Assembly (NCBI GenBank): GCA_938001865.1
Contig: CALLAW010000036.1
Span: 41,621-105,620, forward strand
From: an uncultured Saprospiraceae bacterium
GTDB lineage: Bacteria; Bacteroidota; Bacteroidia; Chitinophagales; Saprospiraceae
Direction of reading: 5' to 3'
Length of the DNA: 64,000 nucleotides
How positions within the stretch are numbered: position 1 is the stretch's first letter; the number at the start of each line of letters is the position of its first letter. Below are positions 35,190 to 43,467 of this stretch, piece after piece. The notes beneath the pieces are model-generated. The model did not search any database, had not been told where the DNA came from, and was given only the letters and a program-made list of their open reading frames with translations. Position numbers and translations under genes: made by a program.

Positions 35190-38009
35190 TTAGAGTTTCA
35201 CAAATTTTCTCACAGCAACCCTATGATTTCCTTCGAGCTTAACGATGTATATCCCTGGATTATAATTGCTTACATCGACTAGGTTGAACTGATCTATATT
35301 ACTCTGAGTCATTACTCTCCCAGTCTGATCGTATACTATCATGGATTCGTAATGAGCAGAAGCTTCAACGGACAATTCTGTACTTACAGGGTTAGGTGAT
35401 AGTATTACATCATTTTGGTTTACAACATTCTCATTGGATGAAAATATTCGTTCGCCTTCGCCAAACACTCTTAACTCAGTAAGACTCACCCATGGACCTG
35501 TATAGACATTTGCTCCTGTAACTGTGATACGAACAAATCTAGCTTCTAAACTATCTAATACGTCAATGATTGGTGTATCTGGTGTTCCTTGTAAGGTATT
35601 ATTAGATCTATCAATGAGCAGAGTGTATGGCCCATCCTCTTCTATGGCACCTTCTAATATGAACTGATAAGCTCTGTCTTCATAGCATGTAACTTCGGTC
35701 TGTACTATCTTGATAAATCCACCTAAGTCTACTGTGGCGGACTGCGGAAATCCATTAACAGACCAACGTGTACCAGTGTTATCATCTACGAGATTCTCCA
35801 GTACATTACTCCCATCAGCCGTACCTGTTCCTTTTATTGGTTGTCCAAGAGCCCAATTGAATTTACTCGATGGGGACAACACTTTTATCTCTCTTGAATC
35901 TACAAAGTTACCATCCTCAGTAGTAACAGTAACTGTAGCAGCACCTTCACTGATTGCTGTCAATCTACCACTAGGGTCGACTGTAGCAACACTTGGATCA
36001 TTAGAAACGATTGCCACCGTCTGATTAGTCGCATCACTAGGACTGACGATTGGCATGAGTTGCACTGATGAGCCTACAGCTAGAGGTCCTTCTACTCCAC
36101 CAAAATCAACTCCTGTCACATTGATAAATTCGCCAACTCTTATGCTTGTACTCAATGACGTCTTAGATCCATCCTGGTTGTCTGTGGCACGAGCAGTCAA
36201 GATATAATCTCCATCTGCGGCATCTGCCCATACCCAAGTATATGGCTGAGCTGTCACCTCTCCCAATTTGTTGGTGCCACCTTCAAAGAATTCAACTTTA
36301 GCAATTGTGCCATCTGAATCTACAGCTTCAACATTAATGACTATCTCACTCCCAGGCAAAAAGTTACTGCCGCTTATTGGATCAGTGATGGTGACCGACG
36401 GTACATAATTTTGTGGTGAGCCATCTCCTTCAAACAAATCATCAAAGTGTGCAGTGGCTGTACCATCATCTTGAAGATAGACACCTGCCTTCCAATAACT
36501 CGGATATGTCCAGAATGATACGTCTTCATTTACCTTCTCTTCGCCTTCAAAATCTATGATCATCCTCCCATCAACTAGTCTGATATCACAGTTGAAGTAT
36601 CCACCTGGATCTTCTCCTAGATCGATATGACTAGTCGCAATACCACCATCATCCGTCTTAATCGCAGCCCAGAGATGATTTGCAGGTTCTTTGGCGTTGT
36701 GCTTATAGATTCTGAGTAATGGTTTATTGGGGCCATCACCCGCATTGGCATCATCATGTATCTGCATGACGGTAACTTGATCACAAGTCTGCTCCACTAT
36801 GTCGATCCTTCCATGGAGTGAACGATTCTCATCATTGAGATCCCAGTTGGTTTCATGTCGTAGTTCTGTACGACGACTATCACCAGATTGATTGAAACGT
36901 ATCTTATCACCATCTACGACATAGAAGTAGTCAGGATGTGTATATCCATCATTGAGTCTATCGACATCAGCAATCGACGAGCTCGTAGGTGCTTGTAGCT
37001 TACACTGAGATAATATCGGCTGGAATCTAGGGATATCCGAAGGTGCCTCATACTCTGAAGGTGGTGTCGGGCTGAAATGTACAACATCAAGGTCATAGAA
37101 TGATACTTGGGCATATTCTCCTGGATCACCTGCATTGTTTTGATTATAATTACCAGCTTTGAAATACATCCAATCGTCTTCAAACCCACTCTGTGACATA
37201 TCTACTTCTCTCGATACGTCGTCCTTCCCTTCTCTCATAATCGTCACTGTAAGAAGGTTGCCAATTACCTTTATCTCATAGCTAAATTGCTCTCCCAAGG
37301 CTACACCATCATCAGGATCTGATATACCGTCAGCCCTGCTACCTATCAAATCATACCATTGCTCAGCACTTGTAGTAGGCTCGTGGGCAAAATAAATAGA
37401 ACCTCTGGTATTGCCAGGTAACTTCCGGTAGTAGAGCCTACATGGTTCATCATCAGATGCATGGATCTGACCTACGATTGTCCGTCCAATTTTACGTTCC
37501 TCATCAGATGAGAGTGAGACATGATCAACTGTCACTGTTGCAGTCATGATACCATCAACACCGCCAGCAGCTTCTTGATTAGCCATCGTAGAGGATGAAA
37601 ACACCCAATTATTCTTATTAATGCCTTGAGTACTGATACTTGTATCTTCTCCTCTAATCATCTCACGAAGTTCATTACGTGGATATGTACTGCCACCTGT
37701 TAGTCCATCATTGGGACACCAAAATACCATGGCACCTGTCACTGGATCAGTATAGAACTCTCCATCAACAAACCAACCATTCACTAACTGTTCTACATCT
37801 CTTTCTTGCTGGTTAGGTCTAGTTATTTTCCAATAGGACAAATCAAAATTACCGCCTGGAGGCAAAGTTGGATCTAAGTCTTGAGATGAAATAGGACTAG
37901 CAAACGAATTCAATAGTAACAGCACTACAAAACCCTTTAAATGGAGATATAGAGAACTGAATTGTCTAGATTTCTCACTTTGTGATATCTGATGGGATGT
38001 CAATTTCAT
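35190..38009 (-). CDS. Tandem PL7 alginate lyase with CBM-like and T9SS domains
   Basis: 939 residues from ATG 38009; the frame runs to 38060 but the upstream codons are not signal-like. The signal (about 20-43, LHLKGFVVLLLLNSFASPISS) has an unusually long, polar N-region. PL7 domain 1 (about 44-312): RNELR (111-115), GQIH (about 180-183), YFKAGNYNQ (282-290). PL7-like domain 2 (about 325-540): RTELRH (380-385), VMQIHDD, YWKAGVYLQ. Then an Ig-like domain (SVTITDPISGSNFLPG), a BIG2 domain (VTGVDFGG...ATVTVTTEDG), an F5/8-type CBM32-like domain (LVDDNTGTRWSVNGFPQSA) and a T9SS sorting domain (LSPNPVSTELSVEAS). Both catalytic triads of motifs look intact, so this is a two-headed extracellular alginate lyase. 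Confidence 0.9.
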   Translation of the reverse strand: MKLTSHQISQSEKSRQFSSLYLHLKGFVVLLLLNSFASPISSQDLDPTLPPGGNFDLSYWKITRPNQQERDVEQLVNGWFVDGEFYTDPVTGAMVFWCPNDGLTGGSTYPRNELREMIRGEDTSISTQGINKNNWVFSSSTMANQEAAGGVDGIMTATVTVDHVSLSSDEERKIGRTIVGQIHASDDEPCRLYYRKLPGNTRGSIYFAHEPTTSAEQWYDLIGSRADGISDPDDGVALGEQFSYEIKVIGNLLTVTIMREGKDDVSREVDMSQSGFEDDWMYFKAGNYNQNNAGDPGEYAQVSFYDLDVVHFSPTPPSEYEAPSDIPRFQPILSQCKLQAPTSSSIADVDRLNDGYTHPDYFYVVDGDKIRFNQSGDSRRTELRHETNWDLNDENRSLHGRIDIVEQTCDQVTVMQIHDDANAGDGPNKPLLRIYKHNAKEPANHLWAAIKTDDGGIATSHIDLGEDPGGYFNCDIRLVDGRMIIDFEGEEKVNEDVSFWTYPSYWKAGVYLQDDGTATAHFDDLFEGDGSPQNYVPSVTITDPISGSNFLPGSEIVINVEAVDSDGTIAKVEFFEGGTNKLGEVTAQPYTWVWADAADGDYILTARATDNQDGSKTSLSTSIRVGEFINVTGVDFGGVEGPLAVGSSVQLMPIVSPSDATNQTVAIVSNDPSVATVDPSGRLTAISEGAATVTVTTEDGNFVDSREIKVLSPSSKFNWALGQPIKGTGTADGSNVLENLVDDNTGTRWSVNGFPQSATVDLGGFIKIVQTEVTCYEDRAYQFILEGAIEEDGPYTLLIDRSNNTLQGTPDTPIIDVLDSLEARFVRITVTGANVYTGPWVSLTELRVFGEGERIFSSNENVVNQNDVILSPNPVSTELSVEASAHYESMIVYDQTGRVMTQSNIDQFNLVDVSNYNPGIYIVKLEGNHRVAVRKFVKL

Positions 38010-38411
38010 ATTTTTTACTTTTTTGGGTCTTTGCGACTGAGCCTCTAGGATACCTAGCAAGAATGATAAAGATTCATTTTGATCCTAATGAGAGTATTCA
38101 CTTACTCTTGATAGCTTAGCGTTAAATTTCCATTATTTATTATTGTGAATATTTATGCGTGGCGACAATGTGATTGATTATAGTCTAGATACATCGTTTT
38201 ATAGTCCATTTGTTCGCAGCAGACATCTAGATCTCTCCTTTTTATGATTACCTATCTTTGTAAGACACCTGTGATTTGACTGGTGATTTATGGCAAATAA
38301 TACCAATTCGTTACATTCGATCCTATCTGTCAGATTGAGTTGAAAGAAAAATAGAGAGACCTCTACCAAGTGGTAGAAGTCTCTTTATTACTCTCTGTTC
38401 AAATCTCTAAA
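38010..38411. other. Intergenic region between susD and the PL7 gene
   Basis: It holds the susD terminator (38344-38384) and otherwise AT-rich sequence. No copy of the TTGG-N4-CCAA operator was found here. TATTATTTG on the minus strand near 38293-38301 is a near match to the -7 element (one extra spacer base). No gene was seen. Confidence 0.5.
38344..38384 (-). terminator. Intrinsic terminator after susD
   Basis: In the minus-strand RNA, AGAGAC (plus 38379-38384) and CTACC pair with GGTAG and GTCTCT (plus 38355-38360), with a small internal loop, then TATTTTTC follows. It separates the susCD transcript from the lyase genes downstream, either ending it or allowing partial read-through. Confidence 0.75.
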
Positions 38412-39956
38412 TTAGTACCCAGGATTCTGAGTCAAATTAGGATTGTTTGTGATTTCGAATGGAGGGATTGGCAATAAGTAATCTCTCGACTTATCAAAGT
38501 TAGCAGTTCCTTGGAGCTCTGTTTCATAGCCATTTGGACCAAACACTTCGTCTCCCATATCTCTTCTAACGATATCGTACCATCTCTTTTGCTCAAAAGC
38601 AAGCTCAAGTCTTCTCTCTTCTAAGACATCTGCGACTGTAGCGCCTGAGATATCCGCTGGAGATGCACTCGGTGTTCCATCAGCATCTCTTGCTCTCTTT
38701 CTGATCATATTGATATACTGATCTGCTTCAGAGGTATTACCTATCTCTACTGCCGCTTCTGCAGCTATTAGGAGTACTTCTGCATAACGCATCAATTGAT
38801 AATTAGAATGAGAATCTCTTCCACTCGTGTTAGCTTGGTCCAAATCTCCAGCCATCGCTGTATACTTAGAGATATGTGGACGATTAGCATTCCTACCATC
38901 TAAGCTAGAAAACTGAGTAAAATCTAAGACATTCCCCATGTTATCAACTGCCTCTGCGTCGAAGCAAACAGATTTTCTGTAATCGTCATCATCCCATGTA
39001 TTATAGACTGGTAGCGCTGGCACCATCACAGACCATCCACCAGACGGGTAGTAAGTTGCCTGACCGAAGAAACCAGTAAACGCAGCTAAGTAGTCTCTAG
39101 CTTCGTCACCTACATTCGTTCCATTGAAATCAATGATAAATATTGGTTCCTTAGAGTTATCAGTATTCACAGCATGGAAAATATTACGATAATCAGGCTC
39201 CAATGCCACGTCGTAAGTTCCTGCATTGTTGATGATTTCTGTCGCTTGGTTATAAGCAAGCTGATACTCGCCTCTTGTCAGGTATACACTTGCAAGGTAG
39301 GCTGTAGCTGCTGCTTTGCTTGGCATAGTCTTATTTTCTCTCGTATCCGGTAGAAAATCTTGTGCATATTCAAGATCAGCGATAATATTGGTATACACAA
39401 CATCGGCAGGCGTTCGTTCTGCAACGGCAGCTTCTGATGTCAACGTTGTATCATCAAGGTAAGGCACATCTCCAAATAGTCTTACTAAGTGATAGTAAGC
39501 AAAAGCTCTCAAAAATCTAGCTCTTGCGGCGATCTCGTCCTTAACACCATCTTCCTGCTCAACAAGCACATCAAGTTCTTTGATAGTCTCATTAGCTGAT
39601 CTTACCATCTGGTATAGTCTTGGCCAGAAACTTCTTTCAGGTCTAGAAATATTTAAGATCAAAGGGTTAGATGGAGAAAGCGTAAATTGATCATGTTCTA
39701 TTCTTTCTGCATTCGTAGATGGATTACCGATATCTACCATGTCAGATCGCAACATTAATGTCAAACCTAAACCTCTAGACATAAATGCTCTTGCATCTAA
39801 GTGGCTGTATCCACCAGCAATAGTAGTTTCGACAGTTTCCAAATCTAGAACTCTCTCGTCCGGTTCTAATTGACTTCTCGCATCCTCCTCTAGATCAGAA
39901 CATCCAATAAGAGTAAGTCCAAGAATGAATATGAATAAATATTTAAATGTTTTCAT
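38412..39956 (-). CDS. SusD/RagB-like glycan-binding lipoprotein
   Basis: 514 residues. Lipobox ending at Cys19 (IFILGLTLIGCS), followed by the acidic CSDLEED stretch, which suits Bacteroidota surface export. The SusD fold shows in the N-terminal helices (LETVETTIAGGYSHLDARAFMSRGLG), TPADVVYTNIIADLEYAQDFLP, MPSKAAATAYLASVYLTRGEYQLAYNQATEI (TPR-like), and the C-terminal QLMRYAEVLLIAAEAAVEIGN and ERRLELAFEQKRWYDIVRRD. It caps the SusC barrel and binds alginate oligomers at the cell surface. It starts 23 bases after the susC stop. Confidence 0.95.
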   Translation of the reverse strand: MKTFKYLFIFILGLTLIGCSDLEEDARSQLEPDERVLDLETVETTIAGGYSHLDARAFMSRGLGLTLMLRSDMVDIGNPSTNAERIEHDQFTLSPSNPLILNISRPERSFWPRLYQMVRSANETIKELDVLVEQEDGVKDEIAARARFLRAFAYYHLVRLFGDVPYLDDTTLTSEAAVAERTPADVVYTNIIADLEYAQDFLPDTRENKTMPSKAAATAYLASVYLTRGEYQLAYNQATEIINNAGTYDVALEPDYRNIFHAVNTDNSKEPIFIIDFNGTNVGDEARDYLAAFTGFFGQATYYPSGGWSVMVPALPVYNTWDDDDYRKSVCFDAEAVDNMGNVLDFTQFSSLDGRNANRPHISKYTAMAGDLDQANTSGRDSHSNYQLMRYAEVLLIAAEAAVEIGNTSEADQYINMIRKRARDADGTPSASPADISGATVADVLEERRLELAFEQKRWYDIVRRDMGDEVFGPNGYETELQGTANFDKSRDYLLPIPPFEITNNPNLTQNPGY

Positions 39957-39979
39957 TTTTATTAATCTTTATTAATGAT

Positions 39980-42900
39980 TTAAAATTTAAGATTAGCGCC
40001 AAAGGTTACTGACCTCAGATTAGGATAATTTCCATAATCATGACCTACAATCACATTACCTTCTCCACTGCTCTCACCTCCACTACCGAAGTAGCTCACT
40101 TCAGGATCAAGTCCTGAATAATCTGTAAATGTCAAAATATTCTGAGCACTAATTGAGAATCTGATACCACCTATTCCAATTCTCTGTAATGCATTTTCTG
40201 GTAGGCTGTACCCTAGAGCAATGTTCTTCAGTCTAGTGTAACTTCCATCTTCTACAAATCGTGAAGATCTCTCTCTTCCTCTGATAGCGGCACGAGGGAT
40301 ATCTGTATCTGTGTTAGTCGGTGTCCAAGAGTTCAATATATCTGTGACACTGTTACTGTCTCCGTTGTAAAGCTGTACTGCAGTCAAGTTGTAAATGTCT
40401 CCACCAACTGCTCCTTGGAAGAAGACATTTAAATCAAAATTACCGTAAGAGAATGTATTAGAAATACCAAATGTAAAATCTGGGTTTGGATCTCCAATAA
40501 TCATCCTGTCACTATCATCAATATTCCCATCGAAGTTACCTTCTTCATCAGGAAGATCTGTAAACAATGGCTCACCTGGGATAGGATTACCATCTCCATC
40601 CAACGACGACGATGCAACAGCCGTACCAGCAGGAATATCACCACCTTGGTATACTCCTTGGTATTCTAATCCCCAGAATTGGCCAAGTGCCTCTCCCTCT
40701 CTCAAGATGTATGTCGTAGCGCCTGAGAAGTATCCTGGTGCACCACTTCCTATGATCTCAGTACCTCCAGAGAGTGATACTACCTCATTTCTATTCCGAG
40801 CAAAGTTGAGGTTAGTAATCCATCTGAAATCTCCTCTATTGATATTATTAGACGTTAAAGACAATTCTATTCCATTGTTATTTATAGATCCAACATTCTT
40901 GAGTACATCAAGGTCCGTTGTACCCAAATAAAAGTTTGATGCTCTATCAATTGCTAACAAATCATCCGTATCAATGTTGTAATAGTCAGCGCTAAATGTG
41001 ATTCTATCTTGGAATAATCCTAGATCAAATCCAACGTTAGTCTGAGCAGAAGTCTCCCACTTCAAATCAGGATTATCCTCACGTGCCAATTCTACACCGA
41101 ATGCTCCATCAATTTCGCCAGGAGGCTGTACATTAAATACAGAAAGTGACTGGTAAGGACCAATCGCTTGGTTACCAGTGAGTCCCCAACTAGCTCTCAG
41201 CTTCAAATTAGATATCGTGTTGTGGTTAAGTAAGAATGATTCATTAGAAATCTTCCAACCTAATGCAACTGAAGGGAATACAGCAAACTTGTTATTCGCA
41301 GCAAAGTTGGATGCACCATCTCTACGTACAGTTGCTGTCACTAAGTATTTGTTAGCCCAATCAAGATTTATACGTCCAAATACTGACTCTATTTCTGTTT
41401 CAGAAAATCTAGAATCTACTGTACGTTGGTCAATCTGTCCTGCTTCTAAGTTATTAGTACCGAAGACATCACTCAGTAACTCTCTTGCACCAGCTTCGAA
41501 ACCAAATAATGTATTTCTCTGATAAGAGTGCCCTGCAGTTGCAGTAATGTTACCTTGTCCGATGCCAGTTGTATACGTTAAGTAGTTTTCATTAAGCAAG
41601 TTTGTCCTTGATACATTTTCTAAAAATCCACCTCCTTGTGACAATACAAACGTTTGTGGTTTGAAGTATGACTCATTAGCATTTTGCGTCCTGTAACCAA
41701 CAGTAGTTTTGAAGTTCAAACCTTCTACTATTTTGAAGTCAGCATAGACATTATTTCTTGTATTATCTACCCTTGAAGTATTGGTGATTTGCGTGGCTAC
41801 TGCCCAAGGATTTTCGATATCATCGCCGACTGTATTTTGCGAAAAGTTGCCGTCAGCGCCAAACCTCCCTTGGTCAGGTGCAAACCTAAAGGCTAAAGCG
41901 ACTACGTCATCACCTCCACCATTTACAGATCCAATTGCATCACTACCAGTTGACTGAGTAGAGACACCATTCTGATTGCTCCTACTCGCAACACTATTTA
42001 ATCCGATTCTCAATCTATTCCCCACTTTAGCATCAACATTTGCTAGAAACTGGATCTTATCAAAATCAGAATTTACGACAATTCCTTCTTGATCAAAGTA
42101 TGTTCCTGAGATATAGTAATTGACATTGTCACTTCCTCCAGATACTGCCATTTGATGGTTCTGTGTACTTCCCATTCTATAGATTTCGTCCTGCCAGTCT
42201 GTATTCTCAGTGCCTTGCACATATGGGGCATCACCAGCATTTGCACGGATCATATTTTGATATCTAGCAAATCCGTTTGCATCTAACAAGTCTAGGCGAT
42301 TCGTCGTTTGTTGTGTAGCGTAGTTCGAATTAATTTCGACTGTTGGAGCTCCACTCTTTCCTTTCTTAGTCGTGACGAGTATTACACCTCCGGAACCTCT
42401 TGATCCGTAGATTGCTGTAGCAGAAGCATCCTTCAATATCTCTATTGATTCAATATCGTTTTGCTGTGGAAATGAAGCTCCGACAAATCCGTCTACAACT
42501 ACGAGAGGATCACTACTCGCATTGAGTGACGAACTACCTCTCACTCTAATCGAAACTGGTGCTCCTGGCTCACCACCATTCTGCGTCTGCACGGCAACTC
42601 CTGCTGCTCGACCTTGCAACGCTTGACCTGCATTCAACACTGGAAATGCTTGAAGATCTTCTGCCTTGACTGAGGACACACTTCCCGTGACATCGCTTTT
42701 CTTGACCGTTCCATAGCCAATTACTACTACCTCATCGATCACTTCGGCATTTACACCCATAGTGACATTGAGATTTGATTGGCCGCTTACTGGGATCATT
42801 TTTGTTTCATATCCTACGTATGACACTTCTAACACTGAATCAGGATCCGCTTTCAAACTAAAGCTTCCGTCAACATCTGTAATCGTACCTATAGTGGTAC

Positions 42901-43072
42901 CTTGAACGGTTACGGTTACTCCGATCAAAGGATCACCAGATTCGTCCATAATTTTTCCGCTGATCATCTCTTGAGCATTAGCACTCATAGAGATCAAACA
43001 GACAAATAAGGCGCATAGAAATGCAGCCCTACCCATTTTTTGAGTAAAATTTGTAAATAAATAGTTCATCAT
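39980..43072 (-). CDS. SusC/RagA-family TonB-linked outer-membrane protein
   Basis: 1030 residues. The signal peptide (AAFLCALFVCLISMSANAQ) is followed by the CarboxypepD_reg beta-sandwich (about 35-110, ISGKIMDESGDPLIGVTVTVQGTTIGTITDVDGSFSL), the TonB box and plug (VVVIGYGTVKKSDVTGSVSSV, then GVAVQTQNGGEPGAPVSIRVRGSSSLN and DASATAIYGSRGSGGVILVTTKKG), and the barrel. With SusD it forms the TonB-dependent importer, here for alginate oligosaccharides. A GntR-type operator lies in the 395-base leader region upstream. Confidence 0.96.
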   Translation of the reverse strand: MMNYLFTNFTQKMGRAAFLCALFVCLISMSANAQEMISGKIMDESGDPLIGVTVTVQGTTIGTITDVDGSFSLKADPDSVLEVSYVGYETKMIPVSGQSNLNVTMGVNAEVIDEVVVIGYGTVKKSDVTGSVSSVKAEDLQAFPVLNAGQALQGRAAGVAVQTQNGGEPGAPVSIRVRGSSSLNASSDPLVVVDGFVGASFPQQNDIESIEILKDASATAIYGSRGSGGVILVTTKKGKSGAPTVEINSNYATQQTTNRLDLLDANGFARYQNMIRANAGDAPYVQGTENTDWQDEIYRMGSTQNHQMAVSGGSDNVNYYISGTYFDQEGIVVNSDFDKIQFLANVDAKVGNRLRIGLNSVASRSNQNGVSTQSTGSDAIGSVNGGGDDVVALAFRFAPDQGRFGADGNFSQNTVGDDIENPWAVATQITNTSRVDNTRNNVYADFKIVEGLNFKTTVGYRTQNANESYFKPQTFVLSQGGGFLENVSRTNLLNENYLTYTTGIGQGNITATAGHSYQRNTLFGFEAGARELLSDVFGTNNLEAGQIDQRTVDSRFSETEIESVFGRINLDWANKYLVTATVRRDGASNFAANNKFAVFPSVALGWKISNESFLLNHNTISNLKLRASWGLTGNQAIGPYQSLSVFNVQPPGEIDGAFGVELAREDNPDLKWETSAQTNVGFDLGLFQDRITFSADYYNIDTDDLLAIDRASNFYLGTTDLDVLKNVGSINNNGIELSLTSNNINRGDFRWITNLNFARNRNEVVSLSGGTEIIGSGAPGYFSGATTYILREGEALGQFWGLEYQGVYQGGDIPAGTAVASSSLDGDGNPIPGEPLFTDLPDEEGNFDGNIDDSDRMIIGDPNPDFTFGISNTFSYGNFDLNVFFQGAVGGDIYNLTAVQLYNGDSNSVTDILNSWTPTNTDTDIPRAAIRGRERSSRFVEDGSYTRLKNIALGYSLPENALQRIGIGGIRFSISAQNILTFTDYSGLDPEVSYFGSGGESSGEGNVIVGHDYGNYPNLRSVTFGANLKF

Positions 43073-43467
43073 ATTAATTTAAAAATAAGAGTTTTTTCAG
43101 GAGACTCTCATGATACCATCTAAAAGTTAGTCAAGTTGGCACCTTCGTTAAGGTCGTATTCTCTTTTGGCATCAATGCCTAAAAAAACTTCCATAAAAAC
43201 ACATCAATATTGAATGATTCTTGTGTTTTTGAAAAATCTCTCAGACAATTGATCAATCTCCTCAAATTGGTTACCCAATTTAAAGCAATCAAAATTGCTA
43301 ACCAAATAAATCCCTAATAATTCTTTGTAAAACTTAAAAATAGCATTGTATTATTTCCAGATGCCGATTATTGCAGTCTATTTACTCCGCTTTACTTCTC
43401 AATAAGTATTTTTTACGAATAGAGAAAAACATCAGCAGATTGATGCTATTTAAGATGTTGACATTTG
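43073..43467. other. Intergenic control region before susC
   Basis: 395 bases. It contains the GntR-type sites at 43266-43310 and otherwise AT-rich sequence with no gene. No clear intrinsic terminator follows the beta-helix gene upstream. Confidence 0.6.
43266..43310 (-). promoter_or_regulatory. GntR-type operators before susC
   Basis: ATTGGTTACCCAAT (43266-43279) is a near-palindrome of the TTGG-N4-CCAA type, and TTGCTAACCAA (43295-43305) is a degenerate second copy. On the minus strand TTTATTTG (43303-43310) is one base off the -7 consensus and overlaps the second copy, repeating the layout at 32978-33009 and 47846-47862. No clear -33 element was seen. Confidence 0.6.
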
